DNA of 64,000 nucleotides. It comes from Myxococcales bacterium (GTDB lineage Bacteria > Myxococcota_A > Polyangia > Nannocystales > Nannocystaceae). Location: contig JACKDV010000013.1 in NCBI GenBank assembly GCA_020633315.1, forward strand, positions 62,001 to 126,000. The letters are read 5' to 3'. Of this stretch, positions 1 to 7,985 are shown in pieces (the stretch's first letter is position 1; each line of letters opens with the position of its first letter). The position numbers and the translations under genes are program-made. The notes beneath the pieces are model-generated. The model was not told the DNA's origin. It was given only the letters and a program-made list of their open reading frames with translations, and ran no database searches.

Positions 1-116
1 GCGAGCGCTCGGCAACGAGGACGGACGATCGCGCAGCGAGGGGCATCGACGTCGCTCGCGTGCACGCATGCTCGATCGACGGCGCGAGCCTGGTGAACGT
101 GATCGCGCGGGAGCTC

Positions 117-209
117 GCGCGGTCACGTTCGCCTTCGCGATCGAGTCGCGCGATCACGTTCGTCTGCGCGATCGAGTCGCGCGATCACGTTCGTCTGCGC
201 GATCGAGTC
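117..209. repeat. 31-bp tandem repeat, three copies
   Basis: Three head-to-tail 31-bp units lie at 117-147, 148-178 and 179-209. Copies two and three are identical and copy one differs at three positions. The unit is rich in GCGATC and TCGCG words. It sits in about 490 bp without a convincing gene upstream of nadA; apparent reading frames there are Arg/Ser-rich and frame-independent. There are no spacers, so it is not a CRISPR array. The rest of 1-492 holds only GC-rich low-complexity sequence. Confidence 0.85.
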
Positions 210-492
210 GCAACCCGAGCTCGAGCCTCCACCGCGCTCGCGCGAGCTCGCAGCCCCCGAGCGAGCGACACGAGCGGGCGCCTCCACCTCGATGCGGCGC
301 GGACGAGCTGCCGCGAACGCGTTGCGCTCGAGTGCGGTCGTTGCAACGCGAGCGCCATGCTCTCGCGCTCGGCGCCTCGCATCACCGCGCTCGACCTCGA
401 CCCGCCCCTCCCCGACCCCGCTCGCGAGCAGAGCCTCCACCTCGCTCGCGATTGCGCCCCTCGGGGCACGGTGCAATGCTCCCCGAACGCCC

Positions 493-1437
<945 letters not shown>

Positions 1438-1645
1438 GTCACGAGCGCGTCACTCGGCTGGGACTCCGCGGCTCGCGGCCAGCAGCCGACCCGAACGGCG
1501 GGCGCCTCACGGAGCGCTCGCCTCCGTCGCGCGGGACGGGGCCCGTCGTGAGGCGGGTCGCACCAGGGCTCGATCGATCGCTTGGTTCGGTAACGTCGGG
1601 CTCGCGAACGACGTACCTCTGCGGACGCACCAGCGGGGCCATTGC

Positions 1646-1674
1646 TTGACAACGCAGGACCCGTCGACAATGCT
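1646..1674 (+). promoter_or_regulatory. Candidate sigma70-type promoter for egtBD
   Basis: A perfect TTGACA at 1646-1651 is followed after 17 bp by AATGCT at 1669-1674 (three of six matches to TATAAT). It lies in the 318-bp nadA-egtB gap, about 80 nt before the egtB ATG. Nothing else is recognised in that gap. The -35 box is rare in DNA of this composition, which is the main support; the -10 is weak. Confidence 0.45.
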
Positions 1675-1755
1675 CCGCCCGCACCGGCCACCCCCCGGTC
1701 GGGCTCCCGTGGTGCTCACGACCCTCGCGAGGCCCCGTCCTCGCGCCCGGACGCC

Positions 1756-3084
1756 ATGTCTGCCTCGCTGCCAGCCGCCGCGACCTCGCCCTCCCCGGCT
1801 GCTCCGTGGACGCCCTCGGTGGACGAGCTGCTCGCGCGCTACCCGGTGGTGCGGGCCGCCACGCGGGCCCTGACCGACCCGCTGGAGATCGAGGACTACG
1901 GCCTGCAGTCGATGACCGAGGCCAGCCCGGCCAAGTGGCACTTGGCCCACACCACCTGGTTCTTCGAGACCTTCGTGCTCGCCCCCTCGGTGCCCGACTA
2001 CGCGCCCTTCCACCCGCGCTTCGGCTACCTGTTCAACTCGTACTACGAGACGGTGGGCAGCATGCACCCCCGGCCCCAGCGCGGGCTGCTCACGCGCCCC
2101 ACCGTGGCCGAGGTGCAGCGCTACCGCGACCACGTCGACGAGCACATGGCGGCCTTGCTGGAGCGGGGCGTGGGGCCCGAGCTGGCGGCGGTGATCGAGG
2201 TGGGGCTGCAGCACGAGCAGCAGCACCAGGAGCTGGTGCTCACCGACCTCAAGCACGGCCTCTCGCTCAACCCGCTGCGCCCGGCGTACCGCGAGCCGGC
2301 CCGAGCCGAGGGGCCCGCCGAGCTCCCGGCCACGACCTGGCTCGAGCACCCGGGCGGCCTGGTCGAGCTGGGGCACGACGGCCGGGGCTTCGCCTTCGAC
2401 AACGAGGGCCCGCGGCACCTCACCTACCTGCAGCCCTTCGCCCTCGCCTCGCGCCTGGTCACCTGCGGCGAGTACCTGCAGTTCATGGCCGACGACGGCT
2501 ACCGGCGCCCCGAGCTGTGGCTCTCGGCCGGGTGGGCCACCGTGCGCGACCAGGGCTGGCGGGCGCCGCTCTACTGGGAGCGCGAGGGCGGCGAGCCCGA
2601 GGGGGCCGCGGCCGCGGGCTGGCAGCAGTTCACCCTCGGCGGCATGCGAGCGGTCGATCCCGCCGAGCCCGTCTGCCACCTGAGCCTGTTCGAGGCCGAC
2701 GCCTACGCGCGCTGGAGCGGGCACCGGCTGCCCACCGAGGCCGAGTGGGAGACCGCCTGCGCGTCACGACCCGTGCACGGCAACTTCGTGGAGCGCGGGG
2801 CCCTGCACCCCATGCCCCTGCAGGGCGCCACGGGCCCGGGACCGCACCAGGCCTTCGGCGACGCGTGGGAGTGGACGTCCAGCGCCTACGCGCCCTACCC
2901 CGGCTTCCGCCCGCTCGACGGGGCGCTCGCCGAGTACAACGGCAAGTTCATGTGCAACCAGCTCGTGCTGCGGGGGGGCTCGTGCGCCTCGCCGGCCTCG
3001 CACCTGCGCGCCACCTACCGCAACTTCTTCCCGCCCGAGGCTCGCTGGCAGCTCTCGGGGCTCCGCCTCGCGAGGGATCCATGA
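1756..3084 (+). CDS. egtB: Hercynine oxygenase / sulfoxide synthase EgtB
   Basis: EgtB is the non-haem iron enzyme that joins hercynine to a thiol donor and forms the sulfoxide intermediate of ergothioneine. The 442-aa product has an N-terminal DinB_2 domain (about 25-185) with the iron-binding histidines, H65 in WHLAH and H153/H157 in HEQQH, then a formylglycine-generating-enzyme-like domain (about 195-440) ending GGSCASP...RNFFPP. The ATG at 1756 is chosen because an earlier TTG at 1642 adds a Pro-rich tail and would overlap the candidate promoter. It overlaps egtD by four bases (ATGA), showing translational coupling. EgtA and EgtC homologues are absent nearby, so the thiol donor is undetermined. 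Confidence 0.95.
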   Translation: MSASLPAAATSPSPAAPWTPSVDELLARYPVVRAATRALTDPLEIEDYGLQSMTEASPAKWHLAHTTWFFETFVLAPSVPDYAPFHPRFGYLFNSYYETVGSMHPRPQRGLLTRPTVAEVQRYRDHVDEHMAALLERGVGPELAAVIEVGLQHEQQHQELVLTDLKHGLSLNPLRPAYREPARAEGPAELPATTWLEHPGGLVELGHDGRGFAFDNEGPRHLTYLQPFALASRLVTCGEYLQFMADDGYRRPELWLSAGWATVRDQGWRAPLYWEREGGEPEGAAAAGWQQFTLGGMRAVDPAEPVCHLSLFEADAYARWSGHRLPTEAEWETACASRPVHGNFVERGALHPMPLQGATGPGPHQAFGDAWEWTSSAYAPYPGFRPLDGALAEYNGKFMCNQLVLRGGSCASPASHLRATYRNFFPPEARWQLSGLRLARDP

Positions 3085-4061
3085 CCGCTGCTGCCCCCCT
3101 CGAGTCCACCGAGCTCGTCGACCAGGCCCCTGCCCTCGATCGCTTCCGTCGCGACGTGCTGGCCGCGCTCTCGCGTCGTCCCCAGCGGGAGCTGCCCACC
3201 CAGTACCTCTACGACGCGCGCGGCTCCGAGCTGTTCGACCGCATCTGTGAGCTGCCCGAGTACTACCCCACCCGCACCGAGCTGGGGATCATGGAGCGCG
3301 ACGCCGCCGCGATGGCCGAGGCCATCGGTCCCGGGGCGCTGGTGATCGAGTACGGCAGCGGCAGCAGCGTGAAGACCCGCCGCCTGCTCGAGCGCCTGCG
3401 CGAGCCCGCCGGCTGCGTGCTCGTCGACATCTCGCGCGAGCACCTGCTGCGCTCGGCCGAGGAGCTCGCCGCCGCCTTCCCCCACGTGGAGGTGCTGCCG
3501 GTCTGTGCCGACTTCACCCAGCCCTTCGAGATCCCCACCCCGCGGGCCGCGGTGCGACGGCGGGCGGTCTACTTCCCCGGCTCGACCATCGGCAACTTCC
3601 TGCCCGACCAGGCCACCCGCCTGCTGGGCCAGATGTCCGAGCAGGCCGGCCCCGGCGGCGGCCTGCTCATCGGCATCGACCTGCGCAAGGACCCCGCCGT
3701 GCTCGAGGCCGCCTACAACGACGCCCAGGGCGTGACCGCCGAGTTCGACCTCAACCTCCTGCGCCGGATCAACCGCGAGCTGGGGGCCGACTTCGACCTC
3801 GACGCCTTCGAGCACCGGGCCATCTACGACCAGGAGCTCGGCCGCATCGAGATGCACCTCGTCAGCCGCCAGGCCCAGGTGGTCACCCTCGCCGGCCGCC
3901 GCTTCCCCCTCGCCGAGGGGGAGACGATCCGCACCGAGTACTCCCACAAGTACTCCATCGACGGCTTCCAGCGCCTGGCGGCCGCAGTGGGCTTCCGCGG
4001 CCGCCAGGTGTGGACCGATCCCGAGCCGCTCTTCGCGGTCTGCTACCTCGACCGAGCGTGA
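3081..4061 (+). CDS. egtD: L-histidine N-alpha-methyltransferase EgtD
   Basis: EgtD trimethylates the alpha-amino group of histidine to hercynine, the first step of ergothioneine synthesis, and supplies the substrate for EgtB. The 326-aa product has YDARGSELFD (44-53), the SAM loop EYGSGSSVKTR (90-100), GSTIGNF (167-173) with the histidine-binding Asn172, and TEYSHKYS with Glu286 and Ser288, corresponding to the carboxylate-site residues of the mycobacterial enzyme. Start ATG overlaps the egtB stop, and GAGGGA lies just upstream. Gene order egtB then egtD is the compact two-gene arrangement of many Gram-negatives. Confidence 0.96.
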   Translation: MTAAAPLESTELVDQAPALDRFRRDVLAALSRRPQRELPTQYLYDARGSELFDRICELPEYYPTRTELGIMERDAAAMAEAIGPGALVIEYGSGSSVKTRRLLERLREPAGCVLVDISREHLLRSAEELAAAFPHVEVLPVCADFTQPFEIPTPRAAVRRRAVYFPGSTIGNFLPDQATRLLGQMSEQAGPGGGLLIGIDLRKDPAVLEAAYNDAQGVTAEFDLNLLRRINRELGADFDLDAFEHRAIYDQELGRIEMHLVSRQAQVVTLAGRRFPLAEGETIRTEYSHKYSIDGFQRLAAAVGFRGRQVWTDPEPLFAVCYLDRA

Positions 4062-4077
4062 CGCCGCGAACGCGGCG
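4062..4077 (+). terminator. GC hairpin directly after egtD
   Basis: CGCCGCG and CGCGGCG form a seven-base inverted repeat starting one base after the egtD stop codon, between egtD and a convergent gene. No U-tract follows, so it is only a possible terminator or 3-prime stabilising hairpin. Confidence 0.3.
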
Positions 4078-4118
4078 CGGGGCTGCCCGGCCCTACGATG
4101 GAGGGTGTCTCGCCTACC

Positions 4119-5117
4119 TCAGTCGATCCACCCGTGAAGTATCTTCGAGCTGGCGTTGAGAACGCCAGCGTGCCGGTTTGCAAAGTTGGGCAGGGGATTT
4201 TGCATGACGAACCCGAAGATGGCATCGCCCATGGCCCCGTCTCCTGGTCGTGCTCCGCATCGGGAGTCTCCGCCAGAGATCTCCAGGCAACTGGCATAGG
4301 CCTTGAGCTGGCCCCCTTGCGAGACCCAGACCTTGATGTCCGTGTCGGTGGTGTCGACCCGGAGCTGGAAGGGGTCCGACGTGAGTGGCAGTGCGACCGA
4401 CGGGCCAACGAGGATGTCTCCCGGGAAGAAGTTCATGCTGTAGTTCTCGAACTTCAGACAGGGCAATAAGGCGTTCGAGCAGATTCCCGTAGACCCCTTT
4501 GCCCAGATGGTCGGGCCGCGGCCACGCGCCATCGTGGTGAGCTCGACGCTACCATTCCCTGCACTTTGCAGATCTTCCCCCCAAAAGAATGCACTGGGAG
4601 TCCCGGAAGAGAAGCCCAAGTACTGCAGCGATGACTCGAGAGAAGTACCGCGCGTGAGTACCGCGAGATGATCCCACCCATTGGGTCCATTCAAGAACCC
4701 ATCGTGGACGATCGTCGCGGTGACTCTACTCAACGATCCCGACAAGAAGTTCGGCGCATTGAGAGCCCATACGGGGTCGTTGGTGGCACTACTTGGAACC
4801 ACGACGGTGGAACCTGCCGTCGACACGCTGTGTACGAGCAAGAGGGGGCCCTCGAGCTCGCCTCCGTAGATCCCTACGCCGTCGTCGTCATCCGGGGCCG
4901 AGAAGCCATCGGGGCCGGGCTCCGATGGGCCGTGGCCCGGGAGCTCGTCGTCGGAGGGCTCGCTCATGACCAGCTGATCTTCGGCATCGAGGTCATCGTT
5001 GGCGTCCTCGAGGAGGGCTTCCTCGCTCGAGAGCGAGTCAGGGTCCTCGCATCCGCTCGAGGCGAGCAACATCATGGCAATTGGAAGCACGAAGTGGGGG
5101 GTTCTCTGGCGATTCAT
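4119..5117 (-). CDS. Putative exported lipoprotein of unknown family
   Basis: The 332-aa product starts with a short basic stretch and hydrophobic helix ending SSGC (Cys23), a weak lipobox, followed by an acidic Glu/Asp-rich spacer (about 24-80). The remaining 250 residues are rich in beta-prone Ser/Thr/Val/Phe stretches with a few cysteines, suggesting a beta-sandwich, but no family is recognised. The ATG at 5117 is preferred to a TTG at 5141 because it gives a normal signal peptide. The gene has visibly lower GC and less third-position bias than its neighbours, so it may be a recent acquisition. Confidence 0.75.
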   Translation of the reverse strand: MNRQRTPHFVLPIAMMLLASSGCEDPDSLSSEEALLEDANDDLDAEDQLVMSEPSDDELPGHGPSEPGPDGFSAPDDDDGVGIYGGELEGPLLLVHSVSTAGSTVVVPSSATNDPVWALNAPNFLSGSLSRVTATIVHDGFLNGPNGWDHLAVLTRGTSLESSLQYLGFSSGTPSAFFWGEDLQSAGNGSVELTTMARGRGPTIWAKGSTGICSNALLPCLKFENYSMNFFPGDILVGPSVALPLTSDPFQLRVDTTDTDIKVWVSQGGQLKAYASCLEISGGDSRCGARPGDGAMGDAIFGFVMQNPLPNFANRHAGVLNASSKILHGWID

Positions 5118-5478
5118 GTGACTTCTTGGCCTGTCGACCAATCAGGGAAACACCTATGTTGCGAGGATGACACCCGTCAACCAACCAGGGATGGAATGGT
5201 CGTCGGGTACGAGTGGAGGATCTTCGTGCCGATCCCATCAACCACCATCCAACACTGCGCATTGGAGCACCTCGATCGGCCATCGATTTCTTCGTTCGCT
5301 CGGGTCACGACCATTACCAATCACGTTGCGCGCATTCGAGCACTCCAACCTTTCGTTGGGCTCTTCATCGATCAGATGTCGATCGTCGACCGCTTCACGA
5401 AGGTGTCATCGGGCCACTCGGGCTCCGATTCCGTAGCTACGACCTACGACGTCGAGCTCGTGTGCTGATCGAGACGGC
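5118..5478. other. Lower-GC intergenic stretch
   Basis: About 360 bp between two leftward genes. It holds no reading frame with codon bias of this genome. Apart from a candidate leftward promoter at 5153-5180 nothing is recognised. Its A+T content is higher than almost anywhere else in the window. Confidence 0.6.
5153..5180 (-). promoter_or_regulatory. Candidate promoter for the 5117 lipoprotein gene
   Basis: On the minus strand TTGACG (5180-5175) is followed after 16 bp by CATAGG (5158-5153), 35 nt before the ATG. The -35 matches five of six consensus positions, the -10 only three. Confidence 0.35.
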
Positions 5479-6243
5479 TCAGCGGCGGACGGCCTGCACC
5501 GTCATGCCGCAGCCGTCCACCTCGCCCTCGCACAGCGCCGTGGCGCCGCCCAGGCGCAGGCGATCCTCGTCGAGCAGGAGCTTGCCGGTCATGGTCACCC
5601 GCGTGCCGAAGCGGGGGCGATAGTCGCGGTCGACGACCCAGCGGGTCTCCGTCACGAGCAGCTCGGTGCCGTCGTCGAGGCGCAGGACCACGTCTTGCCA
5701 GTCACCGCCCACCTCGAGGTCGCGGGCCACCACCAGGGTGCCCACCACCTGGGCCCAGCGATCGAGGCGCTCGCGGAGCGTGGCGTGGTCGAGGCAGCGC
5801 GGCGGCACGGGTAGCGAGCGGGGGATGGTGGCCGTCGCGGTCTCGCCCTCGGCCAGGCGCATCGACTCCACCCGGAAGTGCGGGCCCCCGATCGCCTGCC
5901 CCTGCGGAGAGTAGTGCTGCCCCCGGACCACCACCCGCTTCTCCACGAAGGCCAGGTACTCCTCCATGGGGCGGTACGAGAGCACCAGCGACTCACCATC
6001 GGGTCGATGCAGCCACGAGCCCTGGAACTGCTTGCCCCCGGCGATCCTGTCGATGTCGAAGATGCCGGTCAGCTCGTCGGCAGGAGGTTGGTCCATGGGC
6101 TCGACGGGGTCCGGGGCGGGAGCCTCGGCCTCGACCGGCGCCGCCGGGGCGGCAGGCGACTCGGGCTGAGGCGGAGCGGCGGGGGTGCAGGCGAGCACCA
6201 GCGCCAGCACGACGATCACCGATCTCACGAGCGAGGGGCCCAT
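5479..6243 (-). CDS. Lipoprotein, possible OB-fold-like domains
   Basis: The 254-aa product has a clear lipoprotein signal (LALVLAC, Cys19), a Pro/Ala/Glu linker to about residue 60, and then two beta-rich segments with repeated Val-x-Val-x-Gly strands, compatible with OB-like folds; no known family is recognised. The ATG at 6243 is supported by TACGAT ending eight nt upstream on the minus strand (6257-6252), a -10-like box seen before many starts here. Gene 6453 diverges from it. Confidence 0.8.
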   Translation of the reverse strand: MGPSLVRSVIVVLALVLACTPAAPPQPESPAAPAAPVEAEAPAPDPVEPMDQPPADELTGIFDIDRIAGGKQFQGSWLHRPDGESLVLSYRPMEEYLAFVEKRVVVRGQHYSPQGQAIGGPHFRVESMRLAEGETATATIPRSLPVPPRCLDHATLRERLDRWAQVVGTLVVARDLEVGGDWQDVVLRLDDGTELLVTETRWVVDRDYRPRFGTRVTMTGKLLLDEDRLRLGGATALCEGEVDGCGMTVQAVRR

Positions 6244-6452
6244 CGCGGCCCATCGTAGCAGCCACCCGTCCCCGCCGCCCACGCTGGCCCGTGCGGCCGC
6301 GGGCCGGCTTCGCTCTTGGTGCGCTCGCGCCCATCGACACGCCCGGCGGGCCCCCAGAAGGAATCGAACGAGCCCATGATCCGATCGGCGGGTGGCGACT
6401 CCACCACGCGGGGCCGCCGGGGGACGGAGCGCGGGCCCGAAGGAGCACATCG

Positions 6453-7922
6453 ATGAGGACGCACTGGATGGGAGGATTCGCGCCGCTCGTGGCGCTGGCG
6501 CTGGGCTGTGGGCAGGAGGTCGACGAGCCCCTGACGCGCGAGGGACAGGAGGCCGACGAGGTCGCCGATGAGGACGAGCCCGCCGCGACGCCGCCGGGCC
6601 CCGAGGCGCTGGCCTCGGACGAGGAGCCCCTCGACGTGGTGACCTTCTGCGATCCGGCCGCCAACCCGCCGGTGCCGGTGAATTTCCCGGCCGAGATGGT
6701 GATCACCAACCTGGCCGTGGTCGAGGATCCCTGCCGCACCACCCTGACCCCGACCGTGGCCTGCCCCGCGGGCTCGGTGGGCGTGTGGACCTTCGCCGAG
6801 CTGATGAGCCGCATGTCGGGCACGGTGCCGGCCAACGTGTTCGTGGCGGAGTGGCTACGGACCTTCGAGCTGGGCAGCGTGGTCAACGGCTTCCCGGTGC
6901 CGGCGCGGGCCAACGTGCGCCCCGCGTTGATCGATCCGTGGCTGGTGGCCAGCGGCTGTGCCCCGGGGGCGCCGCTGGTGGGCGCGGGCGCGTGCCCGCT
7001 CGACCTCACCCGGGCGCCGTTCCGACTGCTGGCGATCGTCAACCGCGTGGACCTCGAGGACGCCACGGTGGGCGAGCCGGGCGAGCTGCGCTTCGTGTTC
7101 GGGGCGGTCGATCTGAGGGCGGCGGGACGGCCCCCGCTCGAGGCGACCTTCATCTTCGAGTACGAGCTGCCCAGCTCGCTGCCGATCTTCGACTGGACCA
7201 CGCGCCTGCACGACCTGCGGCTGTTCCCGCTGGGCTCGGCGCCCTACCGCAACCACCTGCAGAGCATCACCGACGACGTGACCCTGCCGGGAGCGGAGCC
7301 GGGCGACCCCAACCTCGGCAGCGCGATCGCTCAGCTGCGGACCAACGAGATCGACCTGGGCGGGCCGCCGTGGAAGATGCGGGAGTACCACCTGCAGAAC
7401 GTGGGGCGGGGCTTCGACGCGCAGGCGCTGCGCATGCAGCCGACGGCGCAGAGCCCCGACGACTCGCTCAACCTCTCGGGCCCGCTGGATGCCTTCCTCG
7501 CCGCCAACGAGCCGCTCATCCTCGATGTGGCGCACACCGTGCCCAACGTGATGCTCGGCGGAGAGACGAGCGCGCCGATGCTGTGGGACGAGACCGGCGC
7601 GGCGGGCATCCTGCCCGAGACCCGACACCTGTTCGGCTTCGCCACCTGCAGCGGCTGCCACACCGACGAGACCAACACCGCCTTCACGCACGTCAACACG
7701 CGCAACGCCGGGGTGGCCTCCACGCTGTCGCCCTTCCTCGGGGTCTCGGCCGCGCCAGCGGCTCCCGGCTCGGGCAACCCGGCCGCCTTCCAGACGGTGG
7801 TCGACCCGGCCCCCTCGGGCCTGGTGTTCCAGTACAACGAGCCGTGGCGTCGGGTGTGCGAGGTGCGGCGGATCCTCGGCGGGGCCGCGGTGCCCTACAC
7901 GCGGCCCCACGGCGCGCACTGA
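6453..7922 (+). CDS. Large lipoprotein with one CxxCH motif
   Basis: The 489-aa product has a signal ending LALGC (Cys19), an acidic linker to about residue 55, and a long conserved-looking globular region with segments such as VWTFAELMSRMSG and APFRLLAIVNRVDL that resemble an uncharacterised group of predicted lipoproteins in myxobacteria (from memory). A single CSGCH motif (Cys399, Cys402, His403) near the C-terminus could attach haem c or bind metal, but there is no cytochrome fold signature. AAGGAG seven nt before the ATG fixes the start. Function unknown. Confidence 0.85.
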   Translation: MRTHWMGGFAPLVALALGCGQEVDEPLTREGQEADEVADEDEPAATPPGPEALASDEEPLDVVTFCDPAANPPVPVNFPAEMVITNLAVVEDPCRTTLTPTVACPAGSVGVWTFAELMSRMSGTVPANVFVAEWLRTFELGSVVNGFPVPARANVRPALIDPWLVASGCAPGAPLVGAGACPLDLTRAPFRLLAIVNRVDLEDATVGEPGELRFVFGAVDLRAAGRPPLEATFIFEYELPSSLPIFDWTTRLHDLRLFPLGSAPYRNHLQSITDDVTLPGAEPGDPNLGSAIAQLRTNEIDLGGPPWKMREYHLQNVGRGFDAQALRMQPTAQSPDDSLNLSGPLDAFLAANEPLILDVAHTVPNVMLGGETSAPMLWDETGAAGILPETRHLFGFATCSGCHTDETNTAFTHVNTRNAGVASTLSPFLGVSAAPAAPGSGNPAAFQTVVDPAPSGLVFQYNEPWRRVCEVRRILGGAAVPYTRPHGAH

Positions 7923-7985
7923 GGCGCCTCGTCCTCGCGTGGTCGCTCCGCACCGGGGAGGGGCGACCATTCGAGGGCATCGCTC

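Noticed and set aside
117..209. Possible CRISPR array.
   Set aside because: Units are contiguous without spacers and no cas genes are present.
1642..1755. Earlier TTG start for EgtB.
   Set aside because: Adds a Pro/Ser-rich tail not seen in the family and would overlap the TTGACA promoter.
7647..7661. Cytochrome c call for the 489-aa lipoprotein.
   Set aside because: Only one CxxCH, no distal Met/His pattern or cytochrome fold signature.
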